Source: Sequoia sempervirens (taxonomy: Eukaryota; Streptophyta; Pinopsida; Cupressales; Cupressaceae). Taken from it: DNA of 64,000 nucleotides. A program made the translations under genes and the position numbers. Of this stretch, positions 33,400 through 45,730 are shown piece after piece. The number at the start of each line of letters is the position of its first letter. Position 1 is the first letter of the stretch. A model generated the notes under the pieces. That model was not told the origin of the DNA and did not search any database. It saw only the letters and a program-made list of their open reading frames with translations. The DNA is taken from positions 248,001-312,000 of the forward strand of contig VDFB02018507.1 in NCBI GenBank assembly GCA_007258455.2, given 5' to 3'.

Positions 33400-33936
33400 C
33401 TTCTAGATTCAGGAGCATCTCATCATATGGCATCTTCACAGTCTATATTCTCTTCATTTCAGCCTTGTACTATGTCTCCTATCTTGATGGGAAACAATAC
33501 ATACATGAGTGTAACAAGGAAGGGATCTATTAGTTTTGGGGACAACAATTTTCAGGATGTCTTGTGTGTTCCTCATTTGATGAACAATCTTCTTTCCATA
33601 TATCAGATTACACATGGTGGAGATGGGAGAACTGTGGAGTTCACACCTCATTTGGTCATCATTCGAGACTTGGAGACTCAAGAGATCATTGCTACTGGGG
33701 TGGTTGATCATTCATCTCAGTTGTATACCTTTGTACAATTTGCTTCTGATGGTGACATTGTTCCTTCGACTCTTGATCATATGAACCATGATTTAGAGGA
33801 GACATTTGACTTCTTGAACTTGGGAGTTCTCACATCAGATCTAGTTCTTGAGTCATGCATTATATCTCCTCCATCTACTGTTGTAGTTGATGATGCTTGT
33901 GATTCCACAGTTTGGGTTCCTTGTGATTCAATGTAG
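33400..33936 (+). pseudogene. Copia-type aspartic protease region
   Basis: Same frame as gag. It begins LLDSGASHHMAS with the active-site DSGA, then GSISFGDNNFQDVLCVPHLM and NNLLSIYQIT, typical of copia protease. After about residue 150 the sequence loses similarity to pol and becomes an acidic, Leu/Val/Asp-rich stretch (ETFDFLNLGVLTSDLVLESC). It ends at a TAG (33934-33936). No integrase HHCC motif follows, so the usual pol order is cut short after protease. Confidence 0.85.
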
Positions 33937-34251
33937 CAGGACATACACAGTCTTTCAGATTTGGCTACTTTGGATGGCTTCTTGACAGGTATTTCAAACT
34001 TGTTTGTGGAGTCTCATCTTGCAGATTTGGAGGACATCATTTATAGCTTTCATCTTCTCTTTGATGAAGATGCTCCTTCTTCAGTTGTTGTGATGGAACA
34101 CTTTGACCCTCTTGTTCATTCTCTACATGATCATTCTTCACAGATTGGTGTGAGTGTGTATACTTTTGGACAACATTTGGAGGAGGCTTCTTTGTTTTCA
34201 AAGGGGATATCCTTTTCTTTGGATCATGTTCTACATTCATGTCTCTACTAG
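33937..34251 (+). pseudogene. Unknown C-terminal extension of the gag-protease frame
   Basis: Continues in the same frame after the TAG: DIHSLSDLATLDGFLTG…SHLADLEDIIYSF…VSVYTFGQHLEEASLF…, ending at a TAG at 34249-34251. It is about 100 residues, acidic, His/Ser-rich, with no domain I recognise. Keeping frame across two stops suggests that the ancestral element encoded one long gag-PR-extension protein. Confidence 0.6.
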
Positions 34252-34779
34252 ATGTTGGATTGTCCTCTTCAGTAGTGTGGCCTAGAATGCCTGTTTGGAG
34301 TGTGTCATCTTTCGGCATCGGCATGGAGACACTTGAGCATGCTTCAGAGACATCATACATCATACATCTTCTTGATATCCTGCATACATTCTTGGTTTTG
34401 TTTCTTCCTAAGGGGAGGAACGTTGTTCGGCAAGATTGGATCATCTTCAGCATTCAATGTCAAGCTTCTACCATCATTGCAGGAGACTCAACATTGAGGG
34501 GGGGCTGCCTTGTCTCTCTTCTACTTCTCTCTTATAGGGGGGTCTTTTTCCTCACATGGGGTTTTTACCTTCTCATGCATCATTGAGATCATTTCTTTTT
34601 TGTATTTTCATCTCTCTTTTGGGGAGGAGTTTTGTCCCACTGGGTTTTCTCCTTTTCTTCATTTTTGAGAGATTGCATTACATATGTACATGGGTACCTA
34701 ACATGGCCTCATAGCCAAGACCCATTCTTGCATCTTTGTGTCATTTGCATAATAATCTGCTACTCCCTAAATTGCACTT
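34252..34779 (+). other. 3' non-coding part of the gag-only copia element
   Basis: T-rich with G runs (ttgaggggggg, ataggggggtc), typical of copia 3' regions. No integrase or RT remnant was seen in any frame. Confidence 0.6.
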
Positions 34780-34788
34780 AAGGGGGGG
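34780..34788 (+). promoter_or_regulatory. Polypurine tract
   Basis: AAGGGGGGG immediately before the 3' LTR. Confidence 0.88.
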
Positions 34789-35203
34789 TGTTGGTGTAAA
34801 TAAATTCTTGTACCTAGTCAATTCATTACTAGGGGACTTATTTACACATGTTAAGTTTACTTAGGTCCTAGGAAGGAATCTTTCTAGAAGGTGTTAATTG
34901 TCATTAGTTGTTATCTTATCCTTTGACAACTACTACATGTGAACCTAGGTAAGTGTGATTATTTGTCTCATGTCATATGATTAAGACACTTGGCATAATC
35001 CTATGACATCTTGCATCTCACCTTGTCTATATAACCAAGGGGTCTCTCTCATCGTAATCATCTCATATCATTGGAATTGAATACAGTTTATTCTTGTCAT
35101 ATTCATCTCTCTCTCTCTCTCTTGTTCTTTCCATTTGGTCTCAAGATCTTGGCATCCATAGCCAATTCTAACATGGTATCAGAGTTATATCTCAGTTCTA
35201 ACA
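34789..35203 (+). repeat. 3' LTR of the gag-only copia element
   Basis: 415 bp, TGTTGGTGTAAATAAA…GTTCTAACA. Longer than the 5' LTR by short insertions (an extra CTACT-like triplet and CT units). Confidence 0.9.
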
Positions 35204-37339
35204 AGTTGAATTGATTGTGCAGAAATCTTTACATCTACACTTGACATGAAGGAAGAGACAAAGGGTAGGGCAATCTAAAAGGCCAAGGTACAATCCCCAA
35301 ATTGAATGACTGGTCATTGAATTAATCTTACAATTTTAGTTATATTCAATGCATGAGATGGGTATGATTGTTTTTGTTTTATTGATTCCGCAGGTCAAAA
35401 TAATATTGGTGAAATCAAGTAAGTTTGTTGATGTAGATGAAAACAATTAGATGTCAGATGCTAAATTTACCAAGAGGAAAGTTGTGTTCAAGGAGATTAA
35501 ATTTTGATATTTTTGACTCCTAATATTTCTAAATTGAGAGTTGAGCACCTCCCATTTAGAATCATTCATGATTGTAGCAAACTTTAGGACTGCAATTATT
35601 ATGTTGGATTTGTCATTCTTTCTTTAGTTGTAGTTCGAAAATTGGTTGAGATCTTCATAATATTATTTCTTTAGTTTGTATATTTTTAGATCATAAATAT
35701 TCAAAAAATGGTTGAGATCTTCATAACTTTGTAAAGTGTCATCAATTTGTAGTGTAAAATTAGTTCTTTTGAGATGCAAGGTTTTGCAATTCAATCCCTT
35801 TATATCAATTTTGACATGTTCACTAATGTTAAAGTATAGTTGGAAATTTTGACATGGTTGTTTAAGGTGTGTTTATGGAGAGACTAGAGCAAGTTTACGG
35901 AAATGCAAATGGTTTCATGAACTTTGCCAATTTTTTTGTTCTGCTTGTTATTTCCAAAACATTATTTCAAGTCCACAACATTGTTTTGATAGACTGCCAG
36001 AAAGAGGCAATGAAATTATTTGGAGGAATTTATCTGGAGTTCTTTACTCTATAAATCATAAAGCATGATAGTCTTCTTTAAACATGTTCTTGTAAGAATT
36101 TGGGATATATTCCCCTCAAAATGGCTAACTCCAATATGGACTATGCTCTACTTTCTTTTCACTCATATCATGTGGTTCTTTGCATTTTTCTCTTGTATAT
36201 TTATTTTGTAATTGGAAACTTTCTATCTTGTCGATCTACAATATATGCAACCATTTTGATCATTTTTAAAAGTAGTACTAAAATTTTATTACTATCGTTA
36301 TCAAACCCTTTGCTTGGACAATATCCCAAGTAAATCAATTATTTTTCCCCCAATTTTTCTTTATCTTCACTTCAGATCTATAGTCATATGCTAGGAATCC
36401 AATTCAGACTTTTGTTCATTGTCTAATTGTGGGTCCAAATGAAAAAATTTTAATGCATAAGAATTAAGGGTTTTCCTTTGAACCAGGCTGACAGGGGGGT
36501 ATTAATAAAATGTCTAGATTTTGTTTTCACCCACTATTGTAATATAGAAATCGTTGGATACATCTCAACAAGGCAATCACAATAATACAAGTGTTTTCCA
36601 ACCCTATTTTCTCGTACTTGGGAAGTTTTCAAGATTTGAAAAATATAGCATTCATTGGATTTTTCTTAGCAAGGCAAACTCAAGTGCATAAGTTGTTGAT
36701 TAGCCTATATTATAGACCAAGCCAACACAGCATGGCCTTCTATCTAAGGTGTATGGTCCACTGCCACATCATAGAAGACTCCTTCCAAGGAGGATATGGA
36801 TTAAAAAGTGGAGGAGACACCATAATATTGCACTTGTATCAATGATATGAATTGTTTTGTGTCTAAACTTCAATAGAATACACATAAAACTTTGAACCAC
36901 CTTCCTCAACAAATGACCCAATTCCAGGGCTTCATTGCCTAAATGCACTTGGCTTCAAAGTTAATGTTATTTGCTTAAATAATCAATTCTCTCACCAAAT
37001 AGCACAAATCAAATATGTTCATTTGGGTCCCAAAAATTTTATTCACAAAATTGATATGAAAACTTGTTGGCCAAGATCCAATCACATGGATATGTAAAAA
37101 AAAAAAGTTTTTCAAATTATAAGAAGTTCCATCAAAATAAAAAGTAATTATTGCCCCTCTGTGTTTCTTTATTTGAAGCCACAACAATTCATACGGTATC
37201 AGTGATTATGTGGAAAAAAAAAAACTTTATTATCACATTGTTAATATGTTGCAGAAGAACTAATTTTGAGTTACAACAATAATTTTATAATTAGCTAGCC
37301 AAGCTTTCAATTAATGAAAAATTAAGGAATACATTGACC
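35204..37339. other. A+T-rich DNA without recognised genes
   Basis: Several open frames of 60-85 codons (for example 35869-36054, 36100-36333 and 36591-36845) are hydrophobic and low-complexity and show no domain. A canonical-looking acceptor (attgattgtgcag) ends at 35222 but no convincing exon follows. Confidence 0.45.
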
Positions 37340-37515
37340 AATTCACACCCTTGAGCTTGCAAGTGGAAGGTGTTTTGGATGAAAATATGTTGGGCTTGTT
37401 TTCAAGAGGATTGAAGGATCAAATTTAACATAACGTAAGGCTTCTTGTAACCCCTTGTCTAACTATTGCCCAATTTTTCACCTATGGGCTCAATCAGGTA
37501 GGACAGATTATGTTT
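37340..37515 (+). pseudogene. Ty3/gypsy-type gag fragment
   Basis: Reading …PLSLQVEGVLDENMLGLFSR, GLKDQI, a stop, then HNVRLLVTPCLTIAQFFTYG. The pattern of an acidic turn, a [FI]xxGLK[DE]xI block and a following Arg-Leu-hydrophobic helix is that of the retrotransposon gag domain of gypsy elements. It is short and broken by one stop, and no zinc knuckle or pol is nearby. The call rests on the motif pattern only. Confidence 0.4.
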
Positions 37516-37684
37516 CAGGTGTTCATGAAGGCCAATGGGAACATTCGCAACAAGGGCTAAATCATACATTCAATGCTAAGTCATAAGGAGGTCTATTGGA
37601 AGGCATCCTTCATTCATATTTGGCATAAAACTCCTAAGGAAGAAAGTCGATGAGACTAGTTAAGTGTCTTGCCAAGTAGCAATG

Positions 37685-38850
37685 TGTTATACCCGTTTGA
37701 AATCCTCATGGTCGCCAAGACATCTTGGTCGTTGTGAAATTTTATATCTCCCTTTGCATGGGAAATGGTCTCGGCAAAAGTTAGTGCTCTCGTTGTGATG
37801 TCTCTCCGACTGCATAAAGTCTCGGCCAAAGAAAGGAGCTTGATATTCGGTCTTGCCGAGAGAATAGTGTCTCGTCGATAGAGAGGTGGCTGCGGTAAGA
37901 CTCATCGCCAAGAGTTTTCATTCGACAAAAGGTCTTTCCAACCCGCAGAACTCTTGCCGAAGCAAAACAGAGTCCTAGTGAAAGAGTGAAGTTCGGCGAA
38001 AGGTCTTGCTCGCTGAGAAGTCTTGCCGAGATCAAATGAGTTCGCCATGATGTCTGGCCGAAAATGATTGTCTCGCCAATGCTTTTCTGAAATATCGATA
38101 TAACTTTTGCACTCGATGAGAAGTCTTGCAACAGTTGAGAGCTATGCCGATAACTGCAGAGGGGCATAATCGCATCAGTGAGACACATCTAGTGTCTCAC
38201 CAACATGCGATTTTGATGAAGCAACCTTTGACCATCTGGGAATCTACGTGACATGAGTTCAACCAATCAGAGTGAGCTACAAGTGAACCATTGGTAGCTT
38301 AACCAGTGCCAGGAGGATCAACAGAGCATAAATGAAGTGGATCCACTTCGCTTCAATGGATGATCAGGACATGCGAATTCAGTTCAAGGGGCGCCTGATG
38401 CTGCTTCTCGAAGAAAATCAACTTGAAGAAATATCTGAAACAAGAGGAGAGCAGAGAAATCGTGAGTCACAGTGACAGCTAGGATGTCAGCTGGTAAAGG
38501 AGATTCAAGAGTGGACAGCGAGGATACACATTGAACGCAGCATTAACTTCATTCGAAAGATCTGAAGGCTTCCCTTGAGGGCGATCTGGCACCGACATGG
38601 ACATGGGAACACAACTTTAGCTTCATTCAAAAGATCTAAGGGGTAGGTCTTTATGAACGAATATTTTTGTAAGCCCAGAGAGGCCGATATCTTTTTGTAT
38701 ATATGGCATTTTTGCCTCTTTGTAAAGGAGTTCGGATTATGCATTCTGGAGAGTTAGTGATTTTTCTCAAATCCTTTCTCAGCTGATGTATGCTTTGTAA
38801 CTCATCTGGAATTTCGAATATAAATACAGAGATTACCTTGGAAACCAATG
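37685..38850 (+). other. GC-richer LTR-like block with GTCTTGCCGAGA-type repeats
   Basis: It begins TGTTATACCCG after AATG and is clearly richer in G+C than its surroundings. Between about 37705 and 38170 the motif tcttgccgag / tctcggcaaa / tctcgccaa recurs a dozen or so times in degenerate form. Downstream come a TATA-like tttgtatatatggc (38693) and aatataaatacagag (38817). The composition and order suggest a gypsy LTR or solo LTR, but I could not fix its right end or a target duplication. Confidence 0.45.
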
Positions 38851-40516
38851 TTAGTGTTCATGCTACTTTCATTTTCTTCTAGATTATGTGATTTTTGAAC
38901 TGTGTTTTCTCAATCTGCATTCGAACTTTAAAGTTGTGAAATTCATCTTTCCTTCTTAAATTGTATATGCAGATTAAGCCTTTCAAGAATGATGCATAAG
39001 TTCACGAAGTTCATGTTGAGTAAATAAAGTAACTATCATTAGTTTTCTAGTGTATGTTCATCTATTTTATTTCATGATTCCTGTCAGTTTGGTGCATCAC
39101 AATAGGAGTATTTTTCAATTTTATGTTCCTTCTCCCTTTACCTCACAAAGATTAGTAATTAAGTGATATCACCATAGGATGTTGGCCTTCTTCGGAGGTT
39201 GACCTCTATTTATAAGTGACTCGTAGCTTTGGAGGTCTTCCCATGTTACACTAGATTGTTGAGTTTATATTTTGCAGGGTGCAAATCTAGGAGATAACAC
39301 TAACAAATATGTAATGAATAAAACTAGGAGAGTAAAGGAATGACATTTGGCCACCAGATAACAGTCATCAACTAGTTTTAAGGAGTGTATCCCTCCAACA
39401 TCCTCTCTTCCATAACCAACTAGATTGATAGTTCACCAAATAGAAGATAACACGATAAAAGATTTTGCTTCAAATGCAAAAGTAGATTAGAATATAAAGA
39501 ATCTATTGTATATTGAGAACACATCAAATGAGAACAAGAAAGTTATAGAACCTGATGATGAACAAGGGAAAGTACCAGTCAAACAACCACCCATCCCTAT
39601 CATGCTTTATCCAGAAATCCATTCCTAAAAAAGAAACAGATTACAATGTTGAGTGAATAATAAGCAAGGCAGGTTGTTCATTGTATTTGATTCAAATACA
39701 CATATTGTTAATTTCGAAAGGACAATACGTGTTTCTTATAATTTGTAACAACTTCACCATCTGAACAATTTCAATATTAATATTAAGTTATTATAATATC
39801 AACTATGTTGCTAAAACATAGCAAATAAAATCAAGACTATTCTAACACATTTTGGCAGGAACTTTGCTGCTTTGCAGCTCTTGTTTAATATTGTTTTTTT
39901 TTATCAATAAAAAATATAACAATATTATTATTAGGGATGAGATCATTGGTTGTAAACAAGATATATTTTATTTTTTAATTTTTATATGTATTCTTTTATA
40001 TTTTATAATTGATGTTATATTTTTTCTAGAATATTAATAAAAGAACAATTAAATTAACCAATTTTATATTGCTTGTAATTTTATAGGATAATTTAACATG
40101 TAATCTTAATAAAGATTAAAGAATTTTAATTTTGTAGTTATAAAAATGATTTAGACAAATAAATTTAATGAAATAATATTTTATAATATTTATCTAAGCA
40201 TCATTAATTTTTTTTCATATTATTAGATATTTATAATGATATCTACATCAGATGTAGAACTATCACTGTTTAATTTAATTTATAATCAAATATTTAAATT
40301 TCATTATATTTTCATTGTTATATGTTCACTAATTAATATTGGTTGTTAATCATTTAATTTTGTTAACCTATATTTATATAAAATGATTAAAGATTTGTTT
40401 ATTTTCTCTTTTTAGTAAGCGCCTAATTTTATTGAAAAAATCTTAGAACTAAAAAATAAAAAAGAATAATAATTATGTTGGGAAGATATTTTTCATAAAA
40501 ATGATTTATTTATATT
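38851..40516. other. A+T-rich DNA without recognised genes
   Basis: Strongly A+T-rich from 39650. Nothing recognisable beyond simple-sequence drift. Confidence 0.5.
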
Positions 40517-40521
40517 TTTAG

Positions 40522-40808
40522 TGTAAATTACTGCAGATTTAGGAAGATAAATGATCAACACATAGAAAACATAATTTGCACATTAGAGTCCATTCTCATT
40601 GATCGAATCAAATGCAAAGATTAACAAATTTATAACCACCGTAGGAGAATAAATTATGGTGATAAGAGGTACAGAAACTCAAGCAAACTAACTGTTAACA
40701 GAGAAATTGATGGAAACATTCATACCAATCATATCCATTGTTAACATATAGAAATTGACTTAGTTAGCTTAAACGTTCATTGTTAACATAGAGAAACTAA
40801 TGCTAACA
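40522..40808 (-). repeat. 3' LTR of the small LTR element
   Basis: 287 bp; plus strand reads TGTAAATTACTGCAG…GCTAACA. Pairs with 42515-42790. Confidence 0.9.
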
Positions 40809-40809
40809 A

Positions 40810-40820
40810 CCCCCCTTAAG
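40810..40820 (-). promoter_or_regulatory. Polypurine tract (minus strand)
   Basis: Plus strand CCCCCCTTAAG, i.e. CTTAAGGGGGG on the element's sense strand, just before the 3' LTR. Confidence 0.85.
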
Positions 40821-42502
40821 TCTAACTAAGGAGATAGAAAAGAGGAAAGAGGAGAGAGGAAAAGAAGATACGAATCCCCCCCAAAATGAAAGAGCTCCCT
40901 TACTAATGATGAATGCTTGAAGACAAAATATGATCTACTACCTGCAAACATCATTTATCCCCTTAGGAAGAAAAGGATCCACTAGTGATTGGAGAAGCCA
41001 AACCAAAAGAATGGGTGATTTTGGAATCCAAATCCAGATGATGTGTGCCTCTGAAAACTGCTCATGTGTACACATGTCAGAAAGCGATGATGTCAATCCA
41101 AGATCCTATGAAGGTTGATAGAGAACAAGTTGCAAAGGAAATGAAGATGGTGGGCCAACAGAGGTGATGTGGCTATCAACAAAGAGGAAAGGAGAAAATC
41201 CAGGTGGAAAAACTCCTAACAATTTATTCAAACTAAAGAAGAAAGCTGCAACTACTAAAGAATTGCAAAGATGCCCTCCATTAGGGATGATGCCATTGTT
41301 TATCCAATGCTCAATATTGTCCTGCTAGAAAGAAACTTTGGAATCACACAAGGATGTGACTCTGGAAGCTCATGTAGTCAAGAACCCTTCTAGAAAGAAA
41401 CTTTGGAAGCACACGAGGATGCGACCTTGGAATTTCATGTAGACAGGAATTTAGAATAAAAGAACACTTTTGGCTACCAATTTGGAGGAGCAGTGCAGAG
41501 CTTGACAATTAATTAGCAACTTTTAATATTCTAAGTTTGTTTATTCAGTAGCAAAATGAAAGAAACCTATACTAGATGTTTTAAGTAAAAACCCCCATAT
41601 GGAACTTTATATAAGTTCAATTTTTACAAAGTTCCAAATTTTCCCAAATCTTTATCATGTGATGCTCACAAAGCACGTACAATATTTTAAGAATCAATAA
41701 GGAAGAAAGCAAGGAGCATGTAAAAAAAATTAGGGAAAGAAACATGCATGCATCTAGAAACAAAGGTTTACATCTGCCTCCATCGTGGTGAGTCAAGTGA
41801 GTGGACATGTGAGTCGCCTCCTCATAGGTCTACAAAGTTTTCAAGAGTGCTTGCTCATATCCATGCCATGCAGATCTTCACACCATGCCAAATAATGAGT
41901 AGTGGAAGTGTTGGTGTGGTTATAAGCTATAAGGAATAGGCACATAGACACGGGCTGTGAGGTTCTCACGCTAGGCTGAGAGGTTTGTGTGTGCATATTT
42001 AGGCAATGAAGTGGAGCTGACAATAGATGCCTCTGATTTTTTCCAAGTTGTCATGAATCCAATGAAAGATTAAGACTCCTCCATAGAAAAAAAACTCGCT
42101 TGACTCAGCTGGTTGGAGGCCTTGCATAGATAATGGAAAGAGCAGATCAAAGTCCACAAAACTCTTCCACTATAAGCTGCCTATGTGAGAAGTTGGTACT
42201 TGCCTTAGAAATGTTGTAGATCTGCACCTATATACAGGCCAATAGGACACAATTGTTGTGATTCTTTCATAAAGTTACGAACTAGAGAGGATATAACCCT
42301 TCAAACAGCCAAAATTCTGCAATAAAACCACTTCTAAAGACAATAGAGGTAGATTTCTTTTGTTGCGGGTGTAGGATGACTCCAAACAATGCCTGGAAAT
42401 GCTTTTACAAACATCTAACAATTTTCCTACGATTGCACACAACAATAGAAACAAACCAAATGCAATTTTGTTCAACTATGGCTTGCACTATCTCCACCCA
42501 AG

Positions 42503-42514
42503 GCTCTGATACCA
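42503..42514 (-). promoter_or_regulatory. Primer-binding site, tRNA-iMet type (minus strand)
   Basis: Plus strand GCTCTGATACCA, reverse complement of TGGTATCAGAGC, directly adjoining the 5' LTR. Confidence 0.9.
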
Positions 42515-42790
42515 TGTAAATTATTGCAAATCTAGGAAGATAAATGATCAGCACACAGAAAACATAATTTGCACATTACACTTTGTTCTCATTGATTGAA
42601 TCAAATGCAAAGATTAACAAATTTATAACCATTGTAGGAGAATAAAAGAGGTAGATAAACTCAAGCAAACTAACTGTTAACAAAGAAATTGATGGAAACA
42701 TTCATGCCAATCACATCCATTGTTAACAGATAGAAATTGACTTAGCTAGCTTAAACATCTATTGTTAATGGAGAGAAACTAACACTAACA
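42515..42790 (-). repeat. 5' LTR of the small LTR element
   Basis: 276 bp; plus strand reads TGTAAATTATTGCAA…CACTAACA, followed by the target duplication TTTAG. Confidence 0.9.
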
Positions 42791-42795
42791 TTTAG

Positions 42796-44824
42796 GTTGC
42801 ACTTTAATTTGCTTGAGTAAGATATTATAAAGAAAAATATATTTTTCTTCAAAAAAATTTACACAAACTAATTATTAATGAAAATAATACATACGCATAT
42901 TAATCTAGATAACAAGGTTTTAATACTAACCACAAAATTTAAATGCAAAGGAGAAAGATACTTAATTGAATATGAAAAAATTTGATGAGGATTCAAAAAT
43001 ATATCTATTTTTAGCCTATGAATGGTACCTATCTCTATGCTTTTCGACTCAAATTTGGTGGAAGACTTATGCCTCTATCCAATTCAAGTCTACACCTTTG
43101 GATCACTTTCACATGGATATGATCCTACAAGTTCTATATTCTTATTCTCTTTTTCACCAAATCTACTACTATGCTCTACTCTAAAGATTGACAATATATA
43201 AAAATACATTTAGAGGGCATCTAGTCACTAGGAAACAAGTTCTCTTAGTCAAATTATAAAAAGGACTACCTTTTTGGTCTTTCCAAATGATTGAAAATAA
43301 GCATCAACCATGCAAGTGCTCTAGGATGAATAAACAAATCAAGATTCATTTTAGTGCACCAAGGAATGTTCCTAGCATGCTTTTCTCCTTGAATGCAAAT
43401 GATATTTGAATTATTATATACCATGTTCTAAATTAATACCTTTAAATAAAAGAACATAGTAATAAATTAGGCAAACAAGTGTTTAATCAACTATAAGTGG
43501 GAAAGGGATGGGCCGTAGTTGATGAAATTTTGAATTTAAATTTTAAAATTATGGGCATAGTGTGCATATGAGTTCAATCTACCAAATTTTAAAAGTAACC
43601 TACTTTAGATATTGGTTTTTTTACTTCCAACACATATAAGAAGCTACGACTTCGAGTTATGGTTAAAATGATAGACAAATATATTTTAACCATTGAGAAA
43701 AAAGGTGGTAAAAAAAAACTAGTAATGAAATGTCTATGGATAAGAGCATGGATAAGAATAATGCATGAAGAATACATGGGAATATGGGTAAATATGGATG
43801 TTATAAATAACAGATATGGGAATGTGTTTACACTATGTTGGAGTGCCTCTTATTTATATGTCTTATGCCTTTGACACTACCCCTAGTCCGTCATTGTTAA
43901 TCGTACTAAGATTTTGTTCAATGAGCCCTAATAGTAAAATTATCTTGTGTGTTGTGTTTCACATCCCTCTTGGTTTTTATTTTTGCACATTCCCTAATGT
44001 AACATCTCTATCCATACAACATAGAAAATACTTAGGTTTTTAATGGGTTGTAGTAAATAAATCATTTCTTGAAAAATCGGAAATTAATTTTTTTTCTCTT
44101 TGAACATCAAAATTTGCACTTGCATATTTGAAAATATAAAATATTTCATAAATGAAATAGCATTGCTTTTCAACTTGAAAAATAGATACAACTTTCCATT
44201 TTCAATTTCACATATATGATTACAATTAAGTAAAGAATTAATAATTAACTATTGAGTTCAAGGTCAAGAATTTCATATCTTAATTACTTTTTTGTTTCAC
44301 AAGCCTCGGTATGTCATCTGCAAGAGGGAGAGCATCACCCAAGTGCTTTACCTCCAACTACAAACCGACGGTCCCCCACACACCTTCCAACTAGAAGTGG
44401 CCATAGCCTTCAACAAAGAGTATAGTCAAGGAGCCCCTAGTATTGCCATCTGATTTTCTAGTGTTGTGTACTATATAACCAATACGGTCATAGAACTATA
44501 GACTCCTAAATATGTATGACACTACTGACTAGTTATGTAACTCTGGAGCATAGTGAGCCAACAAGTGCAAGTAGAGACTTTTGAACTTACTTTGGCCAAA
44601 GTTTGAATTAAATTCAACCACTTTCTTACAAGTGGAGTTGTGCATTCACCCACCTCTAACTCAACTTGGCGTGGAATCACAATACTCTTTCTCACTTTTT
44701 GGCCAAGATGGACATTTATATCAACATTTTTAACTGAATCTTCATCTTTTGAGACGTATAGCAAATAAACCGTTAAGAATTTGAAGATGATATGAACTAG
44801 TGATTTGTGGCAATTTTTGTGTAG

Positions 44825-44828
<4 letters not shown>
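42796..44828. other. A+T-rich DNA without recognised genes
   Basis: No domain in any of the short open frames (for example 42966-43184, 43659-43874 and 43816-44043). A less A+T-rich patch at 44300-44420 is unassigned. Confidence 0.5.

Positions 44829-44871
<43 letters not shown>
44829..44871. repeat. (TA)n microsatellite
   Basis: About 21 uninterrupted TA units. Confidence 0.97.
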
Positions 44872-44874
<3 letters not shown>

Positions 44875-44956
44875 AAATAAATCATGAATCTTTCAACATC
44901 TCCTTTAATAACTAGTTTTAAATAGAAAACAACATTTTTAGAAAGTAACATTTGTG

Positions 44957-45060
44957 TTGTCCAACATAACTTTTGTTCTATAAAGGATAAAATTCAAATT
45001 TTTGAAACATAGATTCTCAACACCAATATCTAGGGCAAGGATATTTTTTCATAATTTTTT
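44957..45060. repeat. Diverged duplicate of the sequence right of the short LINE copy
   Basis: gtccaacataacttttg…atctagggcaaggatatttttt is related to 45731-45826 (tccaacataacttgtg…acctagggaaagggtatttttt). The LINE copy at 45143 inserted at a further copy of the same start. Confidence 0.65.
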
Positions 45061-45142
45061 GTTATATATATATTTTTAATTAATTTATAAAGTCACAGTA
45101 ACTATAATTTGGACATATGTGTGTGTCGTCCAACATAACTTG

Positions 45143-45730
45143 TTTTTTGATAAGGAAAATTAGGTTTTGAAGGTGCCCCGAAACTCCATAAAATGGAAGG
45201 AAGTTGCTAATGAAAAAGACACATAAGCACCAGCAACCCAAAAAATTCAAATTTTTTGACAAAAGATAGTATTAGAAAACCGTCAGCAAACCAATAGCAA
45301 AACATTTGCACAAAAAGCTGATCAACCAACACCTACAACAAATTATCAAGAACCTTTTTCAAGTCCATATTACTAGAGATTCAACCCTATCATGCATCTC
45401 TACCACTTCCTCAAGATCCTAGAATGAAATAGCCACCCTTTTCTTAGTATTTCTCCTTGTACGTAGGCAAGGGCTAGCATCCACATTTTTCTCCATGCAC
45501 AGGCCAACATCCACATCCTTCTCTGCCAAGTTCATATGATTGATCTCAGCTATAGCCTCCTCATGTTCACCCAGGTCCAATTTCTTACCAGTCCAATTAA
45601 TGACTTTCTCATTCAATAAATACAAGCCCTGTGCACTAGACTTCAGGGACTGATTGCTAATTTTAACCACAACTTGCAGTTCATTAGTAATCTTGCAAGT
45701 CAGGTTAAAGGTCATCCAACTTGCAGGTCA
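45143..45730 (-). mobile_element. Short 5'-truncated LINE copy, minus strand
   Basis: Flanked by perfect 14-bp copies of TCCAACATAACTTG at 45129-45142 and 45731-45744. On the minus strand the 3' end reads …ttttccttatcaaaaaaca, an A-rich LINE-type tail. At 588 bp it is only the 3' portion. Confidence 0.75.
45419..45715 (-). pseudogene. Open frame in the short LINE copy
   Basis: 98 codons on the minus strand, nearly filling the 5' half of the insertion: IKISNQSLK-like, polar, Lys/Glu/Asn-rich (…INWTGKKLDLGEHEEAIAEI…). I recognise no domain. Because the copy is 5'-truncated this is probably the C-terminal coding end of the parent element or 3' UTR. Confidence 0.35.

Larger units (their letters stand above)
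30493..35203 (+). mobile_element. Non-autonomous copia element with gag and protease only
   Basis: LTRs at 30493-30900 and 34789-35203, a tRNA-iMet primer site, a G7 polypurine tract, a 1.5-kb leader and one gag-protease frame (32425-34251) with two stops. There is no integrase, RT or RNase H. The LTRs differ at about 18 positions plus small indels. A possible target duplication AGTTG lies at 30486-30490 and 35204-35208, but the left copy is offset 2 bp from the LTR. The structure matches gag-only terminal-repeat elements (TR-GAG type). Confidence 0.9.
40522..42790 (-). mobile_element. Small non-coding LTR retrotransposon, minus strand
   Basis: 2269 bp with a perfect 5-bp target duplication TTTAG (40517-40521 and 42791-42795). 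LTRs are at 40522-40808 (3' LTR) and 42515-42790 (5' LTR). Reading the minus strand, a tRNA-iMet primer site abuts the 5' LTR and a CTTAAGGGGGG polypurine tract precedes the 3' LTR. The 1.7-kb interior encodes nothing recognisable. LTRs differ by roughly one base in ten, mostly transitions, so the insertion is older than the other two LTR elements. Size and structure are like short LARD- or TRIM-type elements. Confidence 0.92.

Noticed and set aside
35223..35290. Exon candidate after attgattgtgcag
   Set aside because: The frame closes after about 18 codons and I recognise no protein.
44742..44951. Minus-strand open frame across the TA microsatellite
   Set aside because: The Ile-Tyr run is translated microsatellite.
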